From: Dehalococcoidia bacterium UBA7891
GTDB lineage: Bacteria; Chloroflexota; Dehalococcoidia; Lucifugimonadales; UBA826
NCBI GenBank assembly: GCA_002500485.1
Contig: DLRJ01000058.1
Location: 1-7,819, forward strand
Length of the DNA: 7,819 nucleotides
Direction: 5' to 3'
Every line of letters begins with the position of its first letter. The stretch's first letter is position 1. The notes under the pieces were generated by a model. It worked only from the letters and a program-made list of their open reading frames with translations, ran no database searches and was not told where the DNA came from. Of the stretch, positions 1 to 6,302 are shown one piece after another. Made by a program: the position numbers and the translations under genes.

Positions 1-1098
1 TAGCGGCAAGGAATATACAGCAAGCTGCCTCAAACCCATTACTCTTCCTCTCAAATCATCTGGGGTCAGTGACAAAAGCATCATCGCAATGGCAACCACA
101 CACAGCGACTGTCCGAGCCCTGCCAAAAATAAAACGGGCAGTGAGGAAACAAAATTGGGAACCAATGCTAATAAAATGATGGCACCACTCCATAGAGCAG
201 CTCCTCCAATGGAGAATCTACCTATTTTTCCTGACCCATCTCTACCTCCGGCAATGAGGGAGCCTAAAACCGCTCCACAAGAATAGCTCCCCATCATAAA
301 CCCCAAACCTGTCGAGGTGGAATCGAAAACCTCTTTCGCCAATACAGAAATGAGCCCAAAATAGATAGGGAAAGTAGCTAAATTGATAATCACTGCCAAA
401 ACCAGAAGTCCCGCAACAACTGGAGTCTGCTGAATAAATTTCATCCCGATCTTGAAATTATTAATCACATTTAAAGTACCTGCAGAAGATTTCACAGATA
501 TCTCTCCTATGCTGATAGCGCAAAAAAGGGATATAAAATAAAGCCCTACTATAATTCCGTAGCTGACTCTTACACTCAGGAAAGCTAGGACAACACCGCC
601 TACTATAGGTCCTATCATTTGAGTTACATCACCCCCCGCCCTTGATAAGGCTACAGCATTATTCAAATTCTTATCCCCTACGACAGCAGGTAGGATTGAC
701 TGACGAATAACCATATCAAACGTTTTTGAAAGTCCAAGAAACCCGGCCATGATTAATATGGCTGTAGTGGTCAGAACACCTGCAAATGCAATGCACAAGA
801 TAACTATTCCATTTAAAGCAAATGATCCTCTGATCAACACTAAGAGAATTTTCCGGTCAAACTTATCCACAACGACTCCAAAAATGGGGGACATAATAGT
901 ACCCATAAATCTCAAGGCGCCGTAAAGTCCTACAAGAAGTGGCGAGCTGGATATTTCTAATATCAGCCAGGACAGAACTATGAGTTCCATATATTCCGCC
1001 CAGGCCTGTAAACAATCGGACGCCCAAAGGTAACGGTATTTTTTTATTTTGAAGCTACTGAAAATTCTGGTTATATATAGTCTTGTTATGCTTATCAT
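1..1098 (-). CDS. MFS exporter, 3' end cut by window edge
   Basis: Probable proton-driven efflux permease of the major facilitator superfamily, in the inner membrane; substrate unknown. The minus frame is open for 366 codons and runs off position 1. About ten hydrophobic helices can be followed in order. The loop after helix 2 carries the MFS motif A-like GVVVDKFDRK (residues 74-83). The cytoplasmic N-terminus has the KYRYLWASD stretch typical of the EntS/MFS_3 (drug or siderophore exporter) group, and a PDDLRGRVMG stretch precedes the helix at the left edge. The last one to two helices are missing because of the window, not because of a lesion. The ATG at 1098 has no good Shine-Dalgarno. A TTG at 1137, with AAGGG seven bases upstream, would add 13 residues and is a real alternative start. 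The ATG at 990 would remove helix 1 and is unlikely. The gene is divergent from the hydrolase at 1204. MFS membership is confident; specificity cannot be told. Confidence 0.88.
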   Translation of the reverse strand, partial: MISITRLYITRIFSSFKIKKYRYLWASDCLQAWAEYMELIVLSWLILEISSSPLLVGLYGALRFMGTIMSPIFGVVVDKFDRKILLVLIRGSFALNGIVILCIAFAGVLTTTAILIMAGFLGLSKTFDMVIRQSILPAVVGDKNLNNAVALSRAGGDVTQMIGPIVGGVVLAFLSVRVSYGIIVGLYFISLFCAISIGEISVKSSAGTLNVINNFKIGMKFIQQTPVVAGLLVLAVIINLATFPIYFGLISVLAKEVFDSTSTGLGFMMGSYSCGAVLGSLIAGGRDGSGKIGRFSIGGAALWSGAIILLALVPNFVSSLPVLFLAGLGQSLCVVAIAMMLLSLTPDDLRGRVMGLRQLAVYSLPL

Positions 1099-1203
1099 CT
1101 TTAAAACGGTACCAATATCTGGAAATACAGCCAGCAAATATATACCCTTACCCACATGAATGCACCTGTCACGACAACATAACCTCTTAAAGGTAATTCA
1201 AGA
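1099..1203. promoter_or_regulatory. Divergent intergenic region, exporter / hydrolase
   Basis: These 105 bases separate two genes that point away from each other, so both promoters, and any operator, should lie here or just inside the ends. I cannot pick out a convincing -35/-10 pair on either strand. Visible elements are the Shine-Dalgarno-like AAAGG at 1189-1193, ten bases before the hydrolase ATG, and a short inverted repeat ACCT-CTTAA-AGGT (1182-1194) overlapping it. Its arms are only 4 bp, so it is weak evidence for a regulator site. If the exporter starts at TTG 1137, part of this region is coding. Confidence 0.4.
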
Positions 1204-2217
1204 ATGGGCAAAAGCATAAATCCCGATGACACAAGACTGAAATGGAAAGAGGCAGTTTCAACAGAGACTACCACGGAAGGAGTCATGCCTTGGAGAATCC
1301 CTTTCGCTCAAAAAGATCTATTCGCATGGCAACTTGTGGACCGTGCTGCAATGCCCGCTGGTGTACGACTTGAATTTAGGAGCAACACCTCGTATTTAGA
1401 AATGTTTTTTGATTCCATATTTTTTGATTCCATACCGGATAGAAGTCCAGTAGATATATTTTGTGACGGAGAATTACTGGCTACATTACCGACAGCCAAT
1501 CTGAATTTTCTGAGAGTAGAGAATTTAGGTTCAAAAAATAAAGCAATTCAGATTTGGTTACCACAGTGGGGAGAACTAAGAATTAAAAAATTGGTAATAG
1601 AGGACAATGCAATATTGACTGAACCCGAGGCGCGGAAACACCCGGAATGGGTCACCTATGGAAGCTCTATTACTCAATGTAGAGCTGCTGATTCACCTAG
1701 TCAGACATGGCCGGCGTTAGTTGCTCGGAAAAACCATCTGGAATTGACATGTATGGGATATGGGGGACAATGCCATCTAGATCCAATGATTGCCCGTACA
1801 ATCCGAGATCTCCCCGCAGATATAATCTCTCTTTGTTTAGGCATAAATATATATAGTGCATCTTCATTGAATCAACGTACATTTCAACCAGGTATTTTGG
1901 GATTTGTTCAAATTTTGCGAGAAAAACATATAGACGCTCCTATCATAGTAATGTCGCCAATTTATTCGCCTGGTAGAGAAGAAACCTTTAATGAGGTGGG
2001 AATGACCCTTCAGCTAATGAGAAGTGAGATAGCAAACTCTGTTGATATTTTAAAAGGGCTGGGAGATATGCATATCCACTATGTAGACGGTTTGGATATA
2101 TTCGATAACCAATATGAGAATTTGCTTCCTGACAACCTGCATCCAAATAACGAAGGCTATTCGATTATGGCCAGCAATATTTCGAATTTCCTGGCTCCAT
2201 ATTTATGCCTTGAATGA
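1204..2217 (+). CDS. SGNH/GDSL hydrolase, SsfX3-like acyl esterase or acyltransferase
   Basis: Predicted SGNH-fold esterase or acyltransferase of 337 residues. The N-terminal part (about 20-140) fits the beta-sandwich domain found in SsfX3-type enzymes, and the catalytic domain follows from about 145. The family blocks are visible: block I is TYGSSITQC with the nucleophile Ser155 (GSS instead of GDS, as in SsfX3); block II glycine is in GYGGQ (185-189); block III is GIN with Asn215; block V is DNLHP with Asp310 and His313. All four SGNH catalytic or oxyanion positions are therefore present. There is no signal peptide, so it should be cytoplasmic. The ATG at 1204 has AAAGG ten bases upstream. 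A perfect 15-bp direct repeat doubles FFDSI in the N-terminal domain (residues 69-78). SsfX3 itself transfers an acyl group in tetracycline tailoring; here substrate and direction (hydrolysis or transfer) are unknown. The SDR gene starts 58 bases downstream, so co-transcription is possible. Confidence 0.85.
   Translation: MGKSINPDDTRLKWKEAVSTETTTEGVMPWRIPFAQKDLFAWQLVDRAAMPAGVRLEFRSNTSYLEMFFDSIFFDSIPDRSPVDIFCDGELLATLPTANLNFLRVENLGSKNKAIQIWLPQWGELRIKKLVIEDNAILTEPEARKHPEWVTYGSSITQCRAADSPSQTWPALVARKNHLELTCMGYGGQCHLDPMIARTIRDLPADIISLCLGINIYSASSLNQRTFQPGILGFVQILREKHIDAPIIVMSPIYSPGREETFNEVGMTLQLMRSEIANSVDILKGLGDMHIHYVDGLDIFDNQYENLLPDNLHPNNEGYSIMASNISNFLAPYLCLE
1405..1434 (+). repeat. Perfect 15-bp tandem duplication inside the hydrolase gene
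   Basis: TTTTTTGATTCCATA occurs twice back to back (1405-1419 and 1420-1434) without a mismatch. At 15 bp it keeps the frame and encodes FFDSI twice, giving FFDSIFFDSI at residues 69-78. Both copies are identical at every wobble base, as expected for a recent slippage or duplication event rather than a conserved structural repeat. Confidence 0.95.
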
Positions 2218-2260
2218 TTAGTTAGTAATAAAAAGCAACTTATATGAAGAAAATAAGTCG

Positions 2261-2267
2261 AAAGGGG
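2261..2267 (+). promoter_or_regulatory. Ribosome binding site of the SDR gene
   Basis: AAAGGGG lies eight bases before the ATG at 2276, the clearest Shine-Dalgarno in this operon. It supports this start over any internal one. It would also allow good translation even if the SDR is read from a transcript starting upstream of the hydrolase. Confidence 0.7.
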
Positions 2268-2275
2268 TAAATCAT

Positions 2276-3046
2276 ATGCGGCTAAAAAACAAAGTTGCGT
2301 TAATAAGTGGCGGGGCCAATGGTGTGAAAAATGAATTAATGGGATTCGGTGGAGCCTGTGCGTGGAAATTTGTCCAAGAAGGGGCAAAAGTCGTGATTGC
2401 GGACATCGATACAGCCAATGGACAGAAAACCGTAGACCAAATAAAAGCGGAAAAAGGTCAGGTTGAATTTATAAAATTGGACGTGACGAAAGATTCGGAC
2501 TGGAAAACAGCAGTAGACTTCGCAGTGCATACCTTTAACCAAATAGACATTTTGGTTAACTGTGCTGGTACCGCATCAGTTGAGCGGGTAGAAGAAACCA
2601 CCGAAGATATCTGGGATGCCCAAATGGATATCCATGCAAAAGGAGCATTCTTAGGTACACAAGCTGTCATTCCGATAATGATCAAACAAGGTCAAGGGTC
2701 AATAATTCACTTATCGTCAATAAATGGCCTGATTGGTAGCCAGAGCTCTACGGCATACCATGCCGCTAAGGGAGCAGTGAGACTGCTGGCAAAAAATACG
2801 GCTATACAGTATGCAAAAGACGGAATAAGAGTGAACTCAGTTCATCCTGGATATGCCGATACTCCATTAACGAAGCCTCTGTTCGCTGATGAAGATGCAT
2901 TAGCCCTGAGGCTTAATAAGGTTCCATTAGGTAGGATTGGAACGGCGGGTGAAATTGCCAACGGAATAATTTATTTAGCATCTGATGAGTCTTCTTTCGT
3001 TACTGGTTCAGAATTAGTCATAGATGGCGGAATAACTGCTCAGTGA
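2276..3046 (+). CDS. Short-chain dehydrogenase/reductase (SDR), NAD(H)-type
   Basis: Classical SDR oxidoreductase of 256 residues, a usual length, expected to interconvert an alcohol and a ketone in the cytoplasm. Visible are the nucleotide-binding start SGGANG (11-16), an acidic residue after strand 2 (ADID, 42-45) that favours NAD over NADP, DVT (69-71), NCAG (95-98), the catalytic Ser148, Tyr161 and Lys165 (in YHAAK), the PG pair after strand 6 (191-192), and the C-terminal SSFVTGSELVIDGG. Two things are odd. About seven residues (KNELMGF, 18-24) are inserted in the glycine-rich loop, after which GGACA resumes the family pattern. The catalytic-tetrad Asn expected in the helix-4 'N-x-x-G-x-F' motif is His120 (IHAKGAF). 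Substrate unknown. The DUF393 ATG follows after a 1-nt gap, so the two are surely co-transcribed. Confidence 0.9.
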   Translation: MRLKNKVALISGGANGVKNELMGFGGACAWKFVQEGAKVVIADIDTANGQKTVDQIKAEKGQVEFIKLDVTKDSDWKTAVDFAVHTFNQIDILVNCAGTASVERVEETTEDIWDAQMDIHAKGAFLGTQAVIPIMIKQGQGSIIHLSSINGLIGSQSSTAYHAAKGAVRLLAKNTAIQYAKDGIRVNSVHPGYADTPLTKPLFADEDALALRLNKVPLGRIGTAGEIANGIIYLASDESSFVTGSELVIDGGITAQ

Positions 3047-3047
3047 A

Positions 3048-3476
3048 ATGAGCACCCCAGAAGTCGCATTTGATAGTTTTTTGATATGTTTTCATGGTCA
3101 TTGTAATCTGTGTAATTCATGGGTTGATTTTCTGATCAAACGAGACAGAAAAGATGTTTTTACCTTCACTTCCCTCCAGTCAAATGGAGGTAGAAATGTA
3201 TTACTCAGTCATGGGTATAGTGAAAGCAACCTTGAATCCTTGGATAACATAGTAGCCCTCAACGCAGGCCAAGTATCTATGAGATCGGATGCTGTGATAG
3301 AAATCTTGGTTGCCTTAGGTGGAATTTATAAGCTAGCAAGATTCCTTAAATTGATACCATCATCCTTCCGAAACTTTGTCTATGACACAGTAGCAAAAAG
3401 ACGATATCGATGGTTCGGGAGAAAAGATATCTGTCGCATACCCTCCACAGAGGAGTCGCAAAAGTTTCTTGAGTAG
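3048..3476 (+). CDS. DUF393 (DCC family) thiol-disulfide oxidoreductase-like protein
   Basis: Small 142-residue protein of the DUF393/DCC family (PF04134), a thioredoxin-fold-like group of uncertain function thought to do thiol-disulfide chemistry. It has the N-terminal CxxC (Cys19-Asn-Leu-Cys22) followed by NSWVDFLIKRD, then FTSLQS (40-45) and the region RSDA (79-82). The conserved C-terminal block YDTVAKRRYRWFGR runs from 112 to 125, followed by Cys129. The family usually reads 'FDGxCxLC'; here Asp is replaced by His16 (FHGHCNLC), while both cysteines remain. No signal peptide. The ATG is 1 nt after the SDR stop, and its own 3' end overlaps the next gene by 8 nt, so translation is probably coupled on both sides. 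Family assignment is strong; function is not established. Confidence 0.85.
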   Translation: MSTPEVAFDSFLICFHGHCNLCNSWVDFLIKRDRKDVFTFTSLQSNGGRNVLLSHGYSESNLESLDNIVALNAGQVSMRSDAVIEILVALGGIYKLARFLKLIPSSFRNFVYDTVAKRRYRWFGRKDICRIPSTEESQKFLE

Positions 3477-4128
3477 ATCGAATACCAAAAAAAGACCAGT
3501 TTTCCTTCGGGCCAAATGGAATGGCAACACCTTCTTAAGCCTGGTAGCTTTCCGTTTTTCCAACACTCGTATGTTAGGAATACCCACCTTCGGGTGGAGA
3601 AATTTTGACGAGGTTAATCTAAGATTTTATGTACGGGGAACAGAAAATCAAAAAAACAAAAACGGTGTCGTATTCATTAAAGAAATTGTCCCACGCTGGT
3701 TAGTGAGCACTATAGCTAGATTACTTTACCGTGAAAATTACCAAAACAAAGACATGAATAATTCTATTGAATCGAGGCCAGATTCGAGTAAAATCATCAG
3801 CTACGAAATAAGGGAATCAGATTTAAGCAATAAATTTTCTGCATTTGTGACTACCCCGGAGAAAATGCCAACTCCTGATAGTTTAGAGGCATACATAACA
3901 GAACATTATTGGGGATTCTCTAGTAGGAACTCTGAAAAAACAATGGAATACGAAGTAGAACATCCGCAATGGACAGTCTCAAAAGTCGAGGACTATTCAA
4001 TCACATTTGACTTTGAAAAAGTCTATGGGCATAGATTTTCATTCCTTTCTGACCAAAACCCGCATTCTGTATTCTATTGTGAAGGGTCTGACATAATTGT
4101 GAGAATGGGAAAAACACTCAATTTTTAA
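3469..4128 (+). CDS. DUF2071 protein (YqjF-like), apparent N-terminal internal deletion
   Basis: Member of DUF2071 (PF09844, YqjF-like), function unknown. Family signatures are clear: SLVAFRFSNTRMLGIP (24-39), RNFDEVNLRFYVRG (44-57), GVVFIKEIVPR (66-76), ARLLYRENY (83-91), EHYWGFSSR (145-153) and YEVEHPQW (161-168). The start is TTG at 3469, the only plausible one: it overlaps the DUF393 stop by 8 nt, follows GAGGAG (3450-3455) at a rather long 13-base spacing, and the next ATG falls inside the conserved domain. The family opening is roughly 'FLxAxW' + about 27 residues (LLMLNYEVDP..L.P.LP.GTELD.W-like) + 'xGxTFVSLVAF'. Here FLRAKW (12-17) joins NGNTFLSLVAF (18-28) directly, so that segment seems to be missing in frame. 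The rest is intact and 219 residues long. It converges with purK, overlapping by 11 nt. Confidence 0.82.
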   Translation: MSRSNTKKRPVFLRAKWNGNTFLSLVAFRFSNTRMLGIPTFGWRNFDEVNLRFYVRGTENQKNKNGVVFIKEIVPRWLVSTIARLLYRENYQNKDMNNSIESRPDSSKIISYEIRESDLSNKFSAFVTTPEKMPTPDSLEAYITEHYWGFSSRNSEKTMEYEVEHPQWTVSKVEDYSITFDFEKVYGHRFSFLSDQNPHSVFYCEGSDIIVRMGKTLNF

Positions 4129-5260
4129 GTGCCATTAAAGTATTTTCTGCCTTGCTAATGAGATCTTCCACCGAACCTCCTAGAAACATAACATGTCCCA
4201 TTTTTCTTCTAGGGCGCACCGATTGTTTACCATACATATATAACCTTGCAGAACTGTCAGAATACAATTCGAATTTATGATCAGTATCGCTCAATATATC
4301 CGCTTCTTCTCCTAGAATATTAAGTAAAACCGAAGCATTCAAAAAGTCTGGTTCTATAACTGGTAATCCCACTAAAGCTCTTACCTGGCTCTCATATTGT
4401 GAAATACTGAAGGCATCTATAGTGTGGTGACCTGAATTATGTGGCCTTGGTGCTATCTCATTCACAAGTATTTCATCTGTTGCGGTTAAGAACATCTCAA
4501 CACAGAAAACTCCTGCATCATCTAAACATCCAATTACTTCTTTCGCGAGATCTATGGCCTTATTTTGTATCTCAGTTTTTAGTCTTGGAGGAGAGATACT
4601 CATCCGAAGGATACCTCCCTGGTGTGTATTTTCCGTTGGAGGGTATGCAACCAAATTTCCTTTGCCATTCGAAACAATTATCACAGACATCTCAAGTCGA
4701 TAATCAACAACCGATTCAATAACCCAAGATTCACCATGAATTGCCTTTAACAACTCTCTCTCTTGAGTGTCATTTTCAATTTTCCACTGTCCGTGACCAT
4801 CGTAGCCCAGTGTTGCTGTCTTTACGATCCACGGCTTAGGAATTTTTATACCCTTGAATTCTTGCGCATTCAACACAAATTCGTGAGGAGTCACAGGAAA
4901 TTTATTCGACGACAAGAAGGTTTTCTCTTCAATCCTGTTTTGAGCCAGTTTTAAACTTTTACTACCTGGTTTGACCAAATGAGTTTGTTCTAATTTCGTT
5001 ACAAGCCGGCTAGGGACATTTTCCCATTCCAAAGAAATGGCATCCACAGTATTGGAAAAGAATATTATTTGTTCCTCATCATCAAAAGGTGCATCAATTG
5101 AATAGGTGGAATACCGTTTAGCAGGGGCCAGCGGATCTGGGTCCCAAACAGCCACCTTATAACCCATCCTCAAGGCAGCTTCAGTAAAAAATCCTCCTAA
5201 CTGACCTCCACCCAGCATCCCTAATGTTGAGCCAGGAGGAAGTATCGAAACTGATGACAT
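4118..5260 (-). CDS. purK: N5-carboxyaminoimidazole ribonucleotide synthase
   Basis: PurK (380 residues, normal length) uses ATP and bicarbonate to turn AIR into N5-CAIR in de novo purine synthesis; PurE then makes CAIR. It is an ATP-grasp enzyme. The N-terminal glycine-rich loop LGGGQLGG is at 16-23, WENVP (79-83) stands where many homologues have FENVP, the ATP-grasp glycine loop KTATLGYDGHGQW is at 147-159, and the signature NEIAPRPHNSGHHT is at 267-280, followed by SQYE and RALVGLP. All major motifs look intact. The ATG at 5260 is three bases after the purE stop, with AAGGGTGAT inside the end of purE as ribosome site, so purE-purK is one operon. No terminator hairpin is visible after the gene; its end overlaps the opposing DUF2071 gene. 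Confidence 0.96.
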   Translation of the reverse strand: MSSVSILPPGSTLGMLGGGQLGGFFTEAALRMGYKVAVWDPDPLAPAKRYSTYSIDAPFDDEEQIIFFSNTVDAISLEWENVPSRLVTKLEQTHLVKPGSKSLKLAQNRIEEKTFLSSNKFPVTPHEFVLNAQEFKGIKIPKPWIVKTATLGYDGHGQWKIENDTQERELLKAIHGESWVIESVVDYRLEMSVIIVSNGKGNLVAYPPTENTHQGGILRMSISPPRLKTEIQNKAIDLAKEVIGCLDDAGVFCVEMFLTATDEILVNEIAPRPHNSGHHTIDAFSISQYESQVRALVGLPVIEPDFLNASVLLNILGEEADILSDTDHKFELYSDSSARLYMYGKQSVRPRRKMGHVMFLGGSVEDLISKAENTLMALKN

Positions 5261-5263
5261 TAA

Positions 5264-5770
5264 CTAATCACCCTTGGCTTCAGGGTTTTTTAGCACGGTT
5301 TCAGTCAGATTTTCCCGCCAGGATCTTAATTTATCTCTTACTTTAGAATCGGAAACCGCTATTATCTCTGCCGCCAAAATAGCGGCATTTTCTGCACCCC
5401 CTATAGCCACCGTTGCAACAGGAACACCTCGGGGCATTTGCACAATAGACATCAAAGAATCCATTCCTTTCAAATATTCCAATGGCACTGGTACTCCTAT
5501 AACCGGAATTATAGTTTTTGCTGCAAGCATTCCTGGTAAATGAGCCGCCCCTCCGGCACCCGCGATGATAACTTTAATCCCGCGATTTTCGGCTGTTTCG
5601 GCATATTCATAAAGCCAGTCAGGGGTTCTATGAGCGGAAACTACTCGCAGCTCATTATCAATGGCTAACTGATCTAAAATTTCCGTTGCTTGCCTCAAAA
5701 GTGGGAAATCTGATGTACTTCCTCCAACAACAGAAACTGTTGGGCCAGAACTATTTTGTAACTCTGTCAT
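5264..5770 (-). CDS. purE: N5-CAIR mutase (class I PurE)
   Basis: PurE moves the carboxyl group of N5-CAIR to carbon 4, giving CAIR; a neighbouring PurK fits the class I (mutase) type. With the start chosen here it has 168 residues. Motifs: GSTSD (17-21; many homologues have Trp after SD, here Phe), SAHRTP (45-50) with the conserved catalytic His47, AGAGGAAHLPGM (70-81), GVPV and the MDSLMSIVQMPRGVPVATV stretch, then GGAENAA. I place the start at ATG 5770 and not at the in-frame ATG 5782, because the bases after the upstream ATG form a strong GGAGG (5780-5776) five bases before ATG 5770. The four extra residues (MEAE) are thus probably untranslated leader. The class I octamer is expected in the cytoplasm. 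Confidence 0.95.
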   Translation of the reverse strand: MTELQNSSGPTVSVVGGSTSDFPLLRQATEILDQLAIDNELRVVSAHRTPDWLYEYAETAENRGIKVIIAGAGGAAHLPGMLAAKTIIPVIGVPVPLEYLKGMDSLMSIVQMPRGVPVATVAIGGAENAAILAAEIIAVSDSKVRDKLRSWRENLTETVLKNPEAKGD

Positions 5771-5775
5771 TTCCG

Positions 5776-5780
5776 CCTCC
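5776..5780 (-). promoter_or_regulatory. Ribosome binding site deciding the purE start
   Basis: On the minus strand GGAGG ends five bases before ATG 5770. It lies right behind another in-frame ATG (5782), which has no Shine-Dalgarno of its own, only AT-rich sequence. This favours the shorter PurE. Confidence 0.75.
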
Positions 5781-5782
5781 AT

Positions 5783-5843
5783 TTTCGATATATTTTATAT
5801 CTATTTATAGTTTCATGATCCGATTTAACCTTTTAATAGAACC
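5783..5843 (-). promoter_or_regulatory. AT-rich leader upstream of purE
   Basis: This short gap between the broken TPR gene and purE is very AT-rich and holds TATAAA-type hexamers (CTATAAATAG and GATATAAAATAT on the minus strand) that could act as -10 boxes. I find no good -35 at the right spacing, so a purE promoter here is plausible but not shown. Both genes point the same way, so read-through from the TPR promoter is also possible. No recognisable purine riboswitch or hairpin is seen. Confidence 0.3.
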
Positions 5844-6302
5844 CTAGTGTCCATAAGTCAATTCTTTGAATTTAATATAATCTTTGAAACTTTGTTCAGA
5901 ATTTCCAAGCATCTGGTTAAGTATGCTGCGATGTTTGTATGACGCCCAATGTCCAGGATCTAGTGAGATCGCTCGGTTCAAATCATCCATTGCTGAATCT
6001 AATTCACCGACATCTGACTAGGCCAGGGCCGTGTTATGCAACGCGTCTCGGTAGTCTGGATCTATTTCCAAAGCCTTCTCGAAAGCAATGACAGCCTCGT
6101 CTGGCTTAGACAAACAAAGTTTCGCCACTCCTATGTTGTTCCAGGCCATAGCATGCTCAGGATTGTGTCTGATAGTTACTAGAAAACACTTTATAGTCTC
6201 AACATGATCTCCTCGGTTGGCGAGGCAGTTACCTTTCCTAAATTGCTCCTGCCAACTACAAGATTTCAATATTAATTCCTCTTTTGGGGACTGAAAAATC
6301 AC
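5844..6302 (-). pseudogene. TPR-repeat protein interrupted by an in-frame TAG
   Basis: Small tetratricopeptide-repeat protein, presumably a protein-protein interaction adaptor; partner unknown. The first segment (6302-6018, 94 residues) holds two full TPRs and the start of a third, and ends at TAG (6020-6018) just after ALHNTALA. Reading on in the same frame gives SDVGELDSAMDDLNRAIS..., the rest of repeat 3, and a fourth, more degenerate repeat, ending at TAG 5846-5844. The proline ending repeat 2 (EIDP) and the one ending repeat 3 (SLDP) are exactly 34 positions apart if the TAG counts as one residue, so the stop replaces a single codon. The start used is GTG 6302, directly after an in-frame TAA and without a clear ribosome site. 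An ATG at 6334 in another frame encodes only MASNAAVSPGK before a TGA that overlaps the GTG, so the 5' end may be damaged as well. A truncated but functional 94-residue product cannot be excluded. Confidence 0.75.

Noticed and set aside
1119..1134. CTGG ... CCAG inverted repeat in the exporter/hydrolase divergent region as an operator.
   Set aside because: Arms of only four bases, expected often by chance.
1101..1286. Minus-strand open frame of 61 codons crossing the divergent region.
   Set aside because: It overlaps the hydrolase 5' end and the exporter 5' end in other frames; low-complexity hydrophobic translation with no recognisable domain.
2238..2258. Inverted repeat ACTTAT ... ATAAGT between the hydrolase and SDR genes, possible terminator.
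   Set aside because: Stem of six mostly A-T pairs, nine-base loop and no T-run after it; too weak for a rho-independent terminator.
4441..4954. Plus-strand open frames opposite purK.
   Set aside because: Shadows of an intact, well-conserved purK; no homology pattern or start signals.
5847..5990. The part of the TPR gene after the TAG could be a separate small gene starting at ATG 5990.
   Set aside because: It would begin in the middle of a TPR helix, without a ribosome site, and the repeat register joins exactly to the upstream segment; better read as one broken gene.
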